Shown here piece after piece: positions 24,603-33,709 of a DNA stretch of 43,567 nt (its first letter is position 1; the number at the start of each line of letters is the position of its first letter). The DNA is from Streptomyces misionensis. Its GTDB lineage: Bacteria > Actinomycetota > Actinomycetes > Streptomycetales > Streptomycetaceae. Made by a program: the position numbers and the translations under genes. The notes beneath the pieces were generated by a model. It was not told the origin of the DNA. It did not search any database and saw only the letters and a list, made by a program, of their open reading frames with translations. The stretch lies in the NCBI RefSeq assembly GCF_007896895.1, contig NZ_VOGW01000132.1:1-43567 (forward strand). Reading direction: 5' to 3'.

Positions 24603-24693
24603 CTCTCTGCGACACCCCGGCCGCCCGCGCGGTCCCGGGACGGCGCGGATTTTCGGGATATCCGGGACACACGAGGGCGAAGGGCAGCCGCGG

Positions 24694-25551
24694 ATGCAGG
24701 GCACGGTCGACGGTTTCGGCTACGGGGCCGTCACCCCGTTGGTGGCCTATCTGATGGCCTGCCTGGGCGGCGCCCTGGGGCTGCGCTGCATCACCCGGTC
24801 CCTGCTGCTCACGCACTCCCGGCGGCCCGCCTGGCTGGCCCTGGGCGCGGCCGCGCTCGGCTGCGGCATCTGGACCATGCACTTCATCGCCATGATGGGG
24901 TTCAGAATCGAGCGGACGCCGGTCCACTACGACGAGCCGATCACCTACGCGAGCCTCGGGCTCGCCGTCGTCATGGTCGGCATCGGCGTCTTCATCGTCG
25001 GCTACCGGGGGGCCACCGGGGCACCGCTGTTCACCGGCGGCACCATCACCGGTCTGGGCGTCGCCTCGATGCACTACCTCGGCATGGCCGGAATGCGCTT
25101 CCACGGGCAGTTCGTCTACAGCATCCCCACCGTCGTCGCCTCCGTTGCCATAGGGGTCGTCGCCTCCGTCGCCGCCCTGTGGGCCGCGGGTCGCTCCCAC
25201 GGCCTGCTGCCGACCGTCGGCGCGAGCCTTCTGATGGGGCTCGCCGTCAGCGGCATGCACTACACGGCGATGGCCGCCCTCAGCGTCCACCTCGACGGCA
25301 CCGCCGAGACCACCGTCGACACCCGGACCACGTCCGCGCTCGTGCCCATGCTGATCGGCCCGGTGGTCATGCTGGTCCTCGTGGGCGTCGTCGTGATCCT
25401 CGACCCGATGCTCGTGGTGCGCCGTCCCGCGCCGGTGCGCGTCGAGCGCCGGCCGGGCGTCCCGGCCGCCGCCCGCACCGCCTCCCACCAGGGACACCGC
25501 CCGGACCGCCGCCCCGTGCGGCAGGGCGTCCGCACCCCCCAGAACCGCTGA
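24694..25551 (+). CDS. MHYT-domain integral membrane protein
   Basis: A 285-residue membrane protein with three MHYT-type repeats in about seven helices. The repeats appear as [12 protein letters not shown] (about 60), [13 protein letters not shown] (about 130) and [13 protein letters not shown] (about 188). MHYT domains are proposed to bind copper and to sense small gases such as O2, CO or NO. Here no GGDEF/EAL output domain follows, only a basic Pro/Arg-rich tail of about 55 residues. ATG 24694 was chosen because the helices begin right after it; an ATG 54 codons upstream would add a charged segment. It ends 40 bp before uvrB. Confidence 0.88.
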   Translation: MQGTVDGFGYGAVTPLVAYLMACLGGALGLRCITRSLLLTHSRRPAWLALGAAALGCGIWTMHFIAMMGFRIERTPVHYDEPITYASLGLAVVMVGIGVFIVGYRGATGAPLFTGGTITGLGVASMHYLGMAGMRFHGQFVYSIPTVVASVAIGVVASVAALWAAGRSHGLLPTVGASLLMGLAVSGMHYTAMAALSVHLDGTAETTVDTRTTSALVPMLIGPVVMLVLVGVVVILDPMLVVRRPAPVRVERRPGVPAAARTASHQGHRPDRRPVRQGVRTPQNR

Positions 25552-25561
25552 CCGCGACCCG

Positions 25562-25584
25562 TTGTCAGTGCGGGGTCGTACGGT
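25562..25584 (+). promoter_or_regulatory. RecA-NDp (PafBC-type) promoter of uvrB
   Basis: TTGTCAGTG (25562-25570), then CGGGGTCG, then TACGGT (25579-25584). The uvrB ATG at 25592 lies seven bases on, so the transcript is likely leaderless. Confidence 0.85.
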
Positions 25585-25591
25585 GGATGAC

Positions 25592-27742
25592 ATGCGGCCC
25601 GTTTCCCACATCGAACGCACGGTGGCGCCCATCGAGGTCGTCAGCCCCTACCAGCCCAGCGGCGACCAGCCGGCGGCCATCGCCGACCTGGCCAAGCGCA
25701 TCAAGGCCGGTGAGAAGGACGTCGTCCTGCTGGGCGCGACCGGCACCGGCAAGTCCGCCACCACCGCGTGGATGATCGAGCAGCTCCAGCGCCCCACCCT
25801 GGTGATGGCGCCGAACAAGACGCTGGCCGCCCAGCTGGCCAACGAGTTCCGCGAGCTCCTGCCGAACAACGCGGTCGAGTACTTCGTCTCGTACTACGAC
25901 TACTACCAGCCCGAGGCGTACGTTCCGCAGTCGGACACCTACATCGAGAAGGACTCCTCGATCAACGAGGAGGTCGAGCGGCTGCGCCACTCGGCGACCA
26001 ACTCGCTGCTCACCCGCCGTGACGTCGTCGTGGTCGCCTCGGTGTCCTGCATCTACGGCCTCGGTACTCCCCAGGAGTACGTGGACCGGATGGTCCCGCT
26101 GCGCGTCGGCGACGAGATCGACCGGGACGAGCTGCTGCGCCGCTTCGTCGACATCCAGTACACGCGCAACGACCTGGCCTTCACCCGCGGCACCTTCCGC
26201 GTCCGCGGTGACACCATCGAGATCTTCCCGGTCTACGAGGAGCTGGCCGTCCGCATCGAGATGTTCGGCGACGAGATTGAGGCGCTGTCCACGCTGCACC
26301 CGCTGACCGGCGAGATCATCAGCGACGACCAGCAGCTGTACGTCTTCCCCGCCTCCCACTACGTCGCCGGCCCCGAACGCATGGAGCGGGCCGTCAACGA
26401 CATCGAGAAGGAGCTGGGCGAGCGCCTGGCCGAGCTGGAGAAGCAGGGCAAGCTCCTGGAGGCCCAGCGGCTGCGGATGCGCACCACCTACGACATCGAG
26501 ATGCTCCGCCAGATCGGCACGTGCTCCGGCGTGGAGAACTACTCGATGCACTTCGACGGCCGCTCGCCCGGCTCCCCGCCCAACACCCTGCTCGACTACT
26601 TCCCGGACGACTTCCTGCTCGTCATCGACGAGTCGCACGTCACCGTTCCGCAGATCGGCGCGATGTACGAGGGCGACGCCTCCCGCAAGCGCACCCTCGT
26701 GGAGCACGGCTTCCGCCTGCCCTCCGCCCTGGACAACCGGCCGCTGAAGTGGGAGGAGTTCCAGGAGCGCATCGGGCAGACCGTCTATCTGTCGGCCACC
26801 CCGGGCGCCTACGAGCTGTCGCGCTCCGACGGCGTCGTGGAGCAGATCATCCGCCCGACCGGCCTGGTCGACCCGGAGGTCGTGGTCAAGCCCACCGAGG
26901 GCCAGATCGACGACCTGGTGCACGAGATCCGCAAGCGCACCGAGAAGGACGAGCGCGTCCTGGTCACCACGCTCACCAAGAAGATGGCCGAGGACCTCAC
27001 CGACTACTTCCTGGAGCTCGGCATCCAGGTGCGCTACCTGCACAGCGACGTCGACACCCTGCGCCGGGTCGAGCTGCTGCGCGAACTGCGCTCCGGCGAC
27101 TACGACGTCCTGGTCGGCATCAACCTGCTGCGCGAGGGCCTCGACCTGCCCGAGGTGTCCCTGGTGGCGATCCTCGACGCGGACAAGGAGGGCTTCCTGC
27201 GCTCCGGCACGTCGCTGATCCAGACCATCGGCCGCGCGGCGCGCAATGTCTCCGGCCAGGTCCATATGTACGCGGACAAGATCACCCCGGCGATGGAGAA
27301 GGCCATCGAGGAGACCAACCGTCGCCGGGAGAAGCAGATCGCCTACAACAAGGCCAAGGGCATCGACCCGCAGCCGCTGCGCAAGAAGATCAACGACATC
27401 GTCGCGCAGATCGCCCGTGAGGAGGTCGACACCGAGCAGCTCCTCGGCAGCGGCTACCGCAAGTCGAAGGACGGCAAGGGCGCCAAGACCCCCGTGCCGA
27501 CGGCCGACAAGACGGGCAAGGGTGCGAAGGGCAAGGCGGCCAAGGGTGCGAAGGGCAAGGCCGCGGCCGCGGTGCCCACCGACCGCCCGGCGGCCGAACT
27601 GGCCGAGCAGATCGAGGAGATGACCGAGCGGATGCGCGCCGCCGCCGCGGAGCTCCAGTTCGAGATCGCGGCCCGGCTGCGGGACGAGGTCTCCGAGATG
27701 AAAAAGGAGCTGCGCCAGATGCGGGAGGCGGGCCTCGCCTGA
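25592..27742 (+). CDS. uvrB: Excinuclease ABC subunit UvrB
   Basis: A 716-residue nucleotide-excision repair helicase-like subunit that verifies damage handed over by UvrA and recruits UvrC. Walker A is GATGTGKS at 48-55, and the damage-probing beta-hairpin is in [20 protein letters not shown] near 95-115. The DEAD-like box reads LLVIDESHV, and helicase motif VI is QTIGRAARN. The UVR domain (about 665-705) is at the C-terminus. A Lys/Ala/Gly-rich insert (about 624-660, with a repeated KGAKGKAA) precedes the UVR domain. There is no Shine-Dalgarno; a PafBC-type promoter ends seven bases upstream. A GC palindrome region follows before terD. Confidence 0.98.
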   Translation: MRPVSHIERTVAPIEVVSPYQPSGDQPAAIADLAKRIKAGEKDVVLLGATGTGKSATTAWMIEQLQRPTLVMAPNKTLAAQLANEFRELLPNNAVEYFVSYYDYYQPEAYVPQSDTYIEKDSSINEEVERLRHSATNSLLTRRDVVVVASVSCIYGLGTPQEYVDRMVPLRVGDEIDRDELLRRFVDIQYTRNDLAFTRGTFRVRGDTIEIFPVYEELAVRIEMFGDEIEALSTLHPLTGEIISDDQQLYVFPASHYVAGPERMERAVNDIEKELGERLAELEKQGKLLEAQRLRMRTTYDIEMLRQIGTCSGVENYSMHFDGRSPGSPPNTLLDYFPDDFLLVIDESHVTVPQIGAMYEGDASRKRTLVEHGFRLPSALDNRPLKWEEFQERIGQTVYLSATPGAYELSRSDGVVEQIIRPTGLVDPEVVVKPTEGQIDDLVHEIRKRTEKDERVLVTTLTKKMAEDLTDYFLELGIQVRYLHSDVDTLRRVELLRELRSGDYDVLVGINLLREGLDLPEVSLVAILDADKEGFLRSGTSLIQTIGRAARNVSGQVHMYADKITPAMEKAIEETNRRREKQIAYNKAKGIDPQPLRKKINDIVAQIAREEVDTEQLLGSGYRKSKDGKGAKTPVPTADKTGKGAKGKAAKGAKGKAAAAVPTDRPAAELAEQIEEMTERMRAAAAELQFEIAARLRDEVSEMKKELRQMREAGLA

Positions 27743-27778
27743 CCCGGGCACACCGCCGGACCCCGGCGTACGCGCGGA

Positions 27779-27790
27779 GTGTTGCAACAC
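27779..27790. promoter_or_regulatory. 12-bp perfect palindrome upstream of terD
   Basis: GTGTTGCAACAC is a perfect palindrome about 110 bp before the terD start and unusually AT-containing for this GC-rich gap. A TAGGGT box near 27836-27841 could be the terD -10. An operator role is inferred from symmetry and position only. Confidence 0.4.
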
Positions 27791-27898
27791 CGACACAAAG
27801 CGCGGGCCGGGGTTCGGCGCCCTCGGCGCCCCTGCGTAGGGTTTCGATCAGCCGCGCGGAACGGGCGGCCAACAGGGGACTTCGAGAGGGGATCAGCC

Positions 27899-28474
27899 GT
27901 GTCCGTCAACTTGAGCAAGGGTCAGGCCATCAGCCTGGAGAAGAACGACGGGGGCACCCTCACCGCGGTCCGCATGGGCCTGGGCTGGCAGGCGGCGAAG
28001 CGGCGCGGTCTGTTCGGCTCGCGCACCAAGGAGATCGACCTGGACGCCTCCGCGGTGCTCTTCGCCGAGAAGCAGCCGGTCGACGTCGTCTTCTTCCGGC
28101 ACCTGGTGAGCGACGACGGCTCCGTGCGCCACACCGGCGACAACCTGGTGGGCGGCGTCGGTCAGGGCGACGACGAGGCGATCCTCGTGGACCTGGAGCG
28201 CGTCCCGGTCCACATCGACCAGATCGTCTTCACCGTGAACTCCTTCACCGGCCAGACCTTCCAGGAGGTGCAGAACGCTTTCTGCCGGCTGGTGGACGAG
28301 ACCAACGGCCAGGAGCTCGCCCGCTACACGCTCGCGGGCGGCGGCGAGTACACCGCCCAGATCATGGCCAAGGTGCACCGGGTGGGCTCGGGCTGGACGA
28401 TGACCGCCCTCGGCACCTCCGCCAACGGGCGCACCTTCCAGGACCTGATGCCGGCGATCCTGCCGCATCTGTAG
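27899..28474 (+). CDS. TerD family protein
   Basis: A 191-residue TerD domain protein. Family blocks are VNLSKGQAISLEKNDGG at the N-terminus, the calcium-coordinating region DLDASAVLF and SDDGSVRHTGDNLVGGVGQGDDE (about 68-97), VPVHIDQIVFTVNSF, and RYTLAGGGEYTAQIMAKVHR near the end. These bind Ca2+ and are linked to tellurite resistance, stress and calcium homeostasis. GTG 27899 follows AGGGGA at 7 nt. Followed by a divergent TerD paralogue, terC and a Ca2+/H+ antiporter, it forms a metal-homeostasis group. Confidence 0.93.
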   Translation: MSVNLSKGQAISLEKNDGGTLTAVRMGLGWQAAKRRGLFGSRTKEIDLDASAVLFAEKQPVDVVFFRHLVSDDGSVRHTGDNLVGGVGQGDDEAILVDLERVPVHIDQIVFTVNSFTGQTFQEVQNAFCRLVDETNGQELARYTLAGGGEYTAQIMAKVHRVGSGWTMTALGTSANGRTFQDLMPAILPHL

Positions 28475-28529
28475 CCCCCGGGCCGCCGGGCGGGGCACGG
28501 ACCACAACACGACACGGGGGGCGACGGGG

Positions 28530-29108
28530 ATGACGGCCGAGCTGGTGCGGGGGCAGAACCACCCACTGACCCAGCTCCGGCTGGAGATCCGGATCTCGGC
28601 CGGGACACCGGTCCTGGCCGGCGCCACCCTGGGCGACGAGAACGGCACGGTGCACGGCTCCCCGTGGGTCGCCCACCCCGGCGCGCCCGTACAGCCCGGC
28701 ATCGAGGTCTCCCGGCGGGCCGCCGGCGGACACCGCCTGACCGTCGACCTGTCCGCCGTGCCCGAGGCCGTGCACCGGGTCGGCGTCTTCCTCGCCCTGC
28801 CCGCCGGGGCCTCGGGCTCGGACACCTTCGGCGCCGTCGCCGCCCCGCACACCGCGGTGCACGGCCCCGACGGCACCGGCGTCCACCTCCTGATGGTGGC
28901 GGACCGCGCGGACGCCGCCGACCACGGCCCGCTGCTGGACCCGCTCTGGCGCTCGCTGACCCGGCTCACCCCGGTCCCCGACGATCACGTCGCCGACCCC
29001 TGGGTGGGCCATGCCTGGACCTATGAGCCCGCGCTGGTCCCGGTCGGCAGCCGGGTCCTGGAGCGCGTGCTCGGAGAGGTGGCCACCGCTCGGGCCAAGA
29101 AACAGTAA
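28530..29108 (+). CDS. Divergent TerD-like protein
   Basis: A 192-residue protein that resembles the TerD/TerA beta-sandwich: an N-terminal GQNHPLTQLRLEIRISAG segment, VDLSAVPEAVHRVGVFLALP near 72-91, and GVHLLMVADRADAADHGPLLDPLWRSL near 112-138. The Asp-rich calcium loops of the adjacent TerD are largely missing. It lies 55 bp after terD and before the terC riboswitch, so it probably shares the terD transcript. Such divergent copies may be chaperone-like partners in the Ter membrane complex. That role is inferred. Confidence 0.75.
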   Translation: MTAELVRGQNHPLTQLRLEIRISAGTPVLAGATLGDENGTVHGSPWVAHPGAPVQPGIEVSRRAAGGHRLTVDLSAVPEAVHRVGVFLALPAGASGSDTFGAVAAPHTAVHGPDGTGVHLLMVADRADAADHGPLLDPLWRSLTRLTPVPDDHVADPWVGHAWTYEPALVPVGSRVLERVLGEVATARAKKQ

Positions 29109-29151
29109 AGCCGTCATGATCAGGGGATTTGAACTTACCTTTGCCTTCCTC

Positions 29152-29181
29152 TTTACCAATTCTTGGTGATTGGGGTACTGT
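29152..29181 (+). promoter_or_regulatory. Candidate terC promoter
   Basis: TTTACC (29152-29157) and TACTGT (29176-29181) with an 18-bp spacer, just before the riboswitch aptamer. The local sequence is notably AT-rich for this genome. Confidence 0.5.
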
Positions 29182-29185
29182 CGTC

Positions 29186-29332
29186 CGTGCGGAGGGGAGT
29201 ACTCCCTGACTGCGGCGCACCCGTCAGTACGGACCGGTTCCGGTCCCGGGGCGTCGGCCCCGCGCGGGTGGAAGAGACCTCCGGCAGTGACAACGCATAT
29301 GTGCTTGCCATCTCGACATGCCGGAGGTTGCC
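29186..29332 (+). promoter_or_regulatory. yybP-ykoY manganese riboswitch upstream of terC
   Basis: The aptamer core is recognisable. P1 forms between CGGAGG (29190-29195) and CCTCCG (29278-29283). The conserved GGGGAGTA loop follows the 5' strand, and GAAGAGACCT precedes the 3' strand. Hairpins CTGAC/GTCAG and ACCGG/CCGGT lie between them. The expression platform is also visible. CCTCCGGCA (29278-29286) is the exact complement of TGCCGGAGG (29319-29327), which contains the terC Shine-Dalgarno. With Mn2+ bound P1 would form and free the ribosome-binding site; without it the site would be sealed. This riboswitch class commonly precedes TerC/YkoY genes. Confidence 0.88.
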
Positions 29333-30334
29333 GTGGAAGTCTCCACGACCCTGTGGGTCCTGACCGTCCTGGGTCTGGCCGCCCTGATCGGAATCGACTT
29401 CCTCATCGGGCGCAAGCCCCATGAGGTGTCGGTCAAGGAAGCCGGTGTCTGGACCGTCGTCTGGATCGTCCTGGCCGCCCTCTTCGGTGTCGGCCTTCTC
29501 GTGTTCGGCGGCGGACGCCCGGCCGGCGAGTTCTTCGCGGGCTACATCACCGAGAAGTCGCTCAGCGTCGACAACCTCTTCGTCTTCGTCCTGATCATGA
29601 CGAAGTTCGCGGTGCCCGCCCTGTACCAGCGGCGCGTCCTGCTCGTCGGCGTCCTCATAGCCCTGGTGCTGCGTGCCGTGTTCATCGCCGCCGGAGCCGC
29701 GATCGTCACCAGCTTCTCCTGGGTGTTCTTCCTCTTCGGCGCCTTCCTGATATGGACCGCCTGGAAGCTCGTCCAGGAGGCCCGCGCCGACGACGCGGAC
29801 GAGGAGGAGTTCGAGGAGAACAGGCTGCTGAAGGCCGCGGAACGCAGGTTCGGCGTGGCCGACCGCTACCACGGCACCAAGCTGTGGGTGCGGCGGAACG
29901 GCAAGCGGATCATGACCCCGATGCTGGTCGTGATGCTGGCCATCGGCACCACGGACGTCCTGTTCGCCCTGGACTCGATCCCCGCGATCTTCGGCCTGAC
30001 CCAGGACCCGTACATCGTCTTCACCGCCAACGCCTTCGCGCTGATGGGCCTGCGTCAGCTGTACTTCCTCCTCGGCGGCCTGCTGAAGAAGCTGGTGCAC
30101 CTCTCGTACGGCCTGTCGGTCATCCTCGGCTTCATCGGCGTGAAGCTGGTGCTGCACGCACTGCACGAGTCGGGCGTCCCGGTGGCCCAGATCAGCATCC
30201 CGGTCTCGCTCGGGGTGATCTGCGCCGTCCTGGCCGTCACCACGCTCACCAGCCTCATGGCCGCCAGGAAGCAGGCCGCAGCGGCGGCCCGCGCGGACGC
30301 CGAGGGCGAGCAGAGGGAGGCCGTGGACGCCTGA
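29333..30334 (+). CDS. TerC family membrane protein (probable Mn2+ exporter)
   Basis: A 333-residue TerC/Alx/YkoY-type transporter with about nine helices. It has the two acidic membrane motifs of the family: SLSVDNLFVFVLIMTKF near 70-86, and GTTDVLFALDSIPAIFG near 205-221. An acidic cytoplasmic loop (DDADEEEFEENRLL) is near 150-165. The GTG at 29333 is used because GGAGG is 5 nt upstream and is the element sequestered by the riboswitch. The ATG at 29318 overlaps that stem. Members on yybP-ykoY switches export manganese, the role proposed here. Confidence 0.92.
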   Translation: MEVSTTLWVLTVLGLAALIGIDFLIGRKPHEVSVKEAGVWTVVWIVLAALFGVGLLVFGGGRPAGEFFAGYITEKSLSVDNLFVFVLIMTKFAVPALYQRRVLLVGVLIALVLRAVFIAAGAAIVTSFSWVFFLFGAFLIWTAWKLVQEARADDADEEEFEENRLLKAAERRFGVADRYHGTKLWVRRNGKRIMTPMLVVMLAIGTTDVLFALDSIPAIFGLTQDPYIVFTANAFALMGLRQLYFLLGGLLKKLVHLSYGLSVILGFIGVKLVLHALHESGVPVAQISIPVSLGVICAVLAVTTLTSLMAARKQAAAAARADAEGEQREAVDA

Positions 30335-30371
30335 CCGTAGGCGCCCGCGAGAGACCCGGAACGAACACGCG

Positions 30372-30399
30372 GGGCCCGGCCGAGTACGGCGCCGGGCCC
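30372..30399 (+). terminator. terC terminator
   Basis: GGGCCCGGC (30372-30380) pairs with GCCGGGCCC (30391-30399) across a 10-nt loop, 38 bp after the terC stop. Confidence 0.7.
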
Positions 30400-30470
30400 G
30401 GCGGGGAAGGTGCGGAAGCATCCGGAAAGAACAGAATGCGAATCCTGTGACTGTCTGCGACGATCGCGGC

Positions 30471-31571
30471 ATGATCAGTTGGCTGCGATCGCTCGCCCGG
30501 CGGTGGACCGTCCCCGTGCCGGTGCTCGCTATCGTCCTGCTGGTCCTCACCTGGCACCGGGCCATGCCCGCCCCGGTCATCGCCCTGGTGACGGTCGTGC
30601 TCGCCGGGGCCGTCCTCGCGGCGGTGCACCACGCCGAGGTGGTCGCCCACCGGATCGGCGAACCCTTCGGCTCCCTCGTGCTGGCCATCGCCGTCACCGT
30701 CATCGAAGTGGCCCTGATCGTCACGCTGATGGCCGACGGCGGCGACAAGAGCTCCACCCTGGCCCGGGACACCGTCTTCGCCGCGGTGATGATCACCTGC
30801 AACGGCATCGTCGGCATCTGCCTGCTCGTCGGCTCCCTGCGGCACGGCACGGCGGTCTTCAATCCCGAGGGCACCGGCGCAGCCCTGGCGACGGTGGCGA
30901 CACTGGCCACGCTGAGCCTGGTACTGCCGACCTTCACCACCAGCAAGCCCGGACCCCAGTTCTCCTCCCTGCAACTGACGTTCGCCGCGCTGTCCTCGCT
31001 GATCCTCTACGCCCTGTTCGTGACCACCCAGACGGTGCGCCACCGGGACTACTTCCTGCCCATCACCCGGCAGGGCGAGGTCATCGGCACCGAGGACCAC
31101 GCGAGCCCGCCGTCCAAGCGCACCGCCCTGATCAGCCTCGGTCTGCTCGGGCTGGCCCTGATCGGCGTCGTCGGTCTGGCCAAGGGCGTCTCGCCCGCGA
31201 TCGAGGCAGGGGTGGCGGCGGTGGGTCTGCGCCAGGCCGTCGTCGGAGTGATCATCGCCCTGCTCGTGCTGCTCCCCGAGACGATCGCCGCACTGCGTGC
31301 CGCGCGCCGGGACCGCGTGCAGACCAGCATGAACCTCGCGCTCGGCTCGTCGATGGCCAGCATCGGCCTGACCATACCGGCCGTGGCACTCGCCTCGCTG
31401 TGGCTGCCGGGGCCGCTCATTCTCGGCCTCGAACCCGTTCACATGCTGCTGCTCGCGCTGACGGTGGTGGTCGCCTCCCTCACCGTGGTGCCGGGGCGGG
31501 CCACGCCCTTGCAGGGTGGCGTCCACCTGGTGCTCTTCGCGGCCTATCTGGAACTGGCGATCAACCCTTAG
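30471..31571 (+). CDS. Calcium/proton antiporter (CaCA family, ChaA/CAX type)
   Basis: A 366-residue antiporter with about eleven helices in two inverted repeats. The alpha-1 motif is GEPFGSLVLAIAVTVIEVALI near 58-78, and alpha-2 is LLPETIAALRAARRD, then SMNLALGSSMASIGLTIP, near 268-305. Each holds the membrane Glu expected for cation exchange. The family expels Ca2+ (or Na+/K+ in ChaA) for protons. The ATG at 30471 is favoured; a GTG at 30447 would add eight residues, and neither has a good Shine-Dalgarno. It follows the terC terminator and continues the Ter/calcium theme. Confidence 0.9.
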   Translation: MISWLRSLARRWTVPVPVLAIVLLVLTWHRAMPAPVIALVTVVLAGAVLAAVHHAEVVAHRIGEPFGSLVLAIAVTVIEVALIVTLMADGGDKSSTLARDTVFAAVMITCNGIVGICLLVGSLRHGTAVFNPEGTGAALATVATLATLSLVLPTFTTSKPGPQFSSLQLTFAALSSLILYALFVTTQTVRHRDYFLPITRQGEVIGTEDHASPPSKRTALISLGLLGLALIGVVGLAKGVSPAIEAGVAAVGLRQAVVGVIIALLVLLPETIAALRAARRDRVQTSMNLALGSSMASIGLTIPAVALASLWLPGPLILGLEPVHMLLLALTVVVASLTVVPGRATPLQGGVHLVLFAAYLELAINP

Positions 31572-31661
31572 GGCGGGGTCCCACCGGCGCGGAGGCCGGC
31601 GCAACGATGTGTGCGCCGAACACGCGAGCGACATCCGCGGGCCGCTTCTCGCGAAACCTTC

Positions 31662-31703
31662 GTGCCGGCCGCGGGACCTGCCGCGCGGCCCCGCGGCCGG
31701 CAC
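31662..31703. terminator. Bidirectional terminator, 13-bp perfect stem
   Basis: Bases 31662-31674 (GTGCCGGCCGCGG) pair exactly with 31691-31703 around a 16-nt loop, between the convergent antiporter and MHS transporter genes. Confidence 0.75.
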
Positions 31704-31755
31704 CGGCGCCGCGGGCCCCGGCCCGGCCGCACGGGGCCACCGCACCGCCGCCGGC

Positions 31756-33060
31756 TCAGCCCGTGGTGGCGGGCTCCACCGCCGCCACCCGCGAGGGGCG
31801 GGTCTCCGGCAGCAGCGCGAAACACCCCAGGCTGAACAGGGCCATGGCGGTCAGATACACGCCCACCCCCCAAGGGACGCGCCCGCTGCCCTGGGCCAGC
31901 GCGGTGGCCACGACCGGGGTGAGCGCGCCGCCGATGATCCCGCCGAGGTTGTAGCCCACCGAGGCGCCCGTGCAGCGCACCCGCGCGTCGAACAGCTCCG
32001 GCAGATAGGCGGAGATCACCGCGAACACGGTGACGAAGGCGAGCAGCGCGCCCAGGATGCCGAAGAACATCAGCAGCGGCTCGCCGGTCGCCAGCAGCGC
32101 CACCATGGGCAGCATCCACAGCGCGCAGAGCGCACACCCGGTCAGGCACATCGGCCGGCGCCCGCAGCGGTCGCCGAGCAGCGCCGCGGCCGGAACGAGG
32201 GGGGCCTGGACGACCACCGCGGCCATGACACAGGTCAGCATCACCGTGCGGCTCACCCCGAGCCGCTCCGTGGCGTACGACAACGACCAGGTCGTCACCG
32301 TGTAGAACACCGCGTACCCGACGGCCATCGCCCCCGCCGCCAGCAGCACCAGCCGCCCATGGCGCCGTACGACCTCCACGAGCGGCATGCGCACGGGATC
32401 GTCGATCTCCAGGAACCGGGGGCTCTCGGCGAGCGACGAGCGCAGCCACAGCCCCGCCAGCGCCGGCACGGCGGCCGCCCAGAACGGCACCCGCCAGCCC
32501 CACTGCGCGAACTGCGCGTCGGACAACCCGGCCGACAGCGCCACCATGACACCGTTGGCGAGCAGAAAGCCGATCGCGGGGCCCGCCTGCGGAAAGCTCG
32601 ACCACAGGGTGCGCCGCTCGGCGGGCGCGTGCTCCACGGTCAGCAGCACGGCCCCCCACTCGCCGCCGAGCCCCAGCCCTTGCAGGAAGCGCAGCAGAAG
32701 CAGCAGCACGGGCGCGGCCACGCCGATCGACGCGTACGAGGGCACACAGCCCACCGCGATCGTCGAGGCGCCGGTGAGCAGCAGCGAGGCCACGAGCACC
32801 GGCCGCCGGCCGCGCCGGTCGCCGAGGTGCCCGAACAGCACCGAGCCCAGTGGTCTGGCCACGAAGCCCACGCCGAACGTCGCGAACGCCGCCAGCGTCC
32901 CGGCGAGCGGCGAGAAGGACGGGAAGAACAGCCGCCCCAGGACCAGCGCCGCGGCGGTCCCGTAGGCGAAGAAGTCGTAGAACTCGACCGCGGTCCCGGC
33001 GAGGGAGGCGGCGGCGAGGCGGGGCAGAGAGGCGGAGGTGACAGGACGTGCATCGTGCAT
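31756..33060 (-). CDS. MHS-family major facilitator transporter
   Basis: A 434-residue MFS protein of the metabolite:H+ symporter branch (KgtP/ShiA/ProP-like) with twelve helices. Markers are GTAVEFYDFFAYGTAAAL in TM1 (22-39), GHLGDRRGRRPVL in loop 2-3 (about 77-89), and RFLQGLGLGGEWGAVLL in TM4 (about 123-139). The weaker second-half repeat is LLGDRCGRRP. Probable substrate is a carboxylic acid. A shikimate-type acid is suggested by divergent aroQ, but no sequence feature proves it. The start has no Shine-Dalgarno. A 12-bp palindrome lies 18 bp upstream. Confidence 0.9.
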   Translation of the reverse strand: MHDARPVTSASLPRLAAASLAGTAVEFYDFFAYGTAAALVLGRLFFPSFSPLAGTLAAFATFGVGFVARPLGSVLFGHLGDRRGRRPVLVASLLLTGASTIAVGCVPSYASIGVAAPVLLLLLRFLQGLGLGGEWGAVLLTVEHAPAERRTLWSSFPQAGPAIGFLLANGVMVALSAGLSDAQFAQWGWRVPFWAAAVPALAGLWLRSSLAESPRFLEIDDPVRMPLVEVVRRHGRLVLLAAGAMAVGYAVFYTVTTWSLSYATERLGVSRTVMLTCVMAAVVVQAPLVPAAALLGDRCGRRPMCLTGCALCALWMLPMVALLATGEPLLMFFGILGALLAFVTVFAVISAYLPELFDARVRCTGASVGYNLGGIIGGALTPVVATALAQGSGRVPWGVGVYLTAMALFSLGCFALLPETRPSRVAAVEPATTG

Positions 33061-33077
33061 GGTGCGTCAACTACCCA

Positions 33078-33089
33078 CCGTGATCACGG
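33078..33089. promoter_or_regulatory. 12-bp palindrome between the MHS transporter and aroQ
   Basis: CCGTGATCACGG is a perfect palindrome 18 bp before the transporter start and 146 bp before aroQ. It may be an operator for the transporter. Confidence 0.4.
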
Positions 33090-33234
33090 GTTACGGGGGC
33101 GTGCGGGGGTGACCGAGTGACCGCAGCGCGCGCCCGGGGCGAGAGGGCACGGGGCCGGGGTGCGCGCCGGGGTCGTGATAGACCGGGGGCGAGCGGCGGT
33201 CGCAGTCGTACCGCCTCGAACGACCGGAGGAACC

Positions 33235-33696
33235 GTGCCCCGCACCCTGGCCAACGCCCCGATCATGATCCTCAACGGGCCCAACCTGAATCTGCTCGGC
33301 CAGCGCCAGCCCGAGATCTACGGCAGGGAGACCCTCGCGGACGTCGAGGCGCTGTGTGCCAAGACGGCGGCCGCGCACGGCGGTTCGGTCGACTTCCGGC
33401 AGTCCAACCACGAGGGCGAACTGGTCGACTGGATCCACGAGGCACGTCTGCACCACTGCGGGATCGTCATCAACCCCGGCGCCTACTCCCACACCTCGGT
33501 CGCGATCCTGGACGCGCTCAACACCTGCGACGGCATGCCCGTGCTGGAGGTGCACATCTCCAACATCCACCGGCGCGAGACGTTCCGGCACCACTCCTAC
33601 GTCTCGCTGCGCGCCGACGGCGTGATCGCCGGCTGCGGTGTGCAGGGCTACGCGTTCGGCGTCGAGCGCGTAGCGGCACTGCTGGCCGACGCGTAA
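33235..33696 (+). CDS. aroQ: Type II 3-dehydroquinate dehydratase
   Basis: A 153-residue dodecameric dehydroquinase that converts 3-dehydroquinate to 3-dehydroshikimate in the shikimate (or quinate) pathway. Landmarks are [20 protein letters not shown], with the catalytic loop Arg and Tyr, near 10-29. [16 protein letters not shown] near 79-94 and [18 protein letters not shown] near 103-120 supply the active-site Asn, His and substrate-binding residues. GTG 33235 follows GGAGG at 4 nt. The gene ends 13 bp from the convergent ABC ATPase gene. Confidence 0.97.
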   Translation: MPRTLANAPIMILNGPNLNLLGQRQPEIYGRETLADVEALCAKTAAAHGGSVDFRQSNHEGELVDWIHEARLHHCGIVINPGAYSHTSVAILDALNTCDGMPVLEVHISNIHRRETFRHHSYVSLRADGVIAGCGVQGYAFGVERVAALLADA

Positions 33697-33709
33697 CCCC
33701 GCGCGCCGT

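Noticed and set aside
29318..30334. ATG 29318 as the terC start
   Set aside because: It overlaps the riboswitch anti-Shine-Dalgarno target, and the GGAGG lies after it; GTG 29333 fits the ribosome-binding site.
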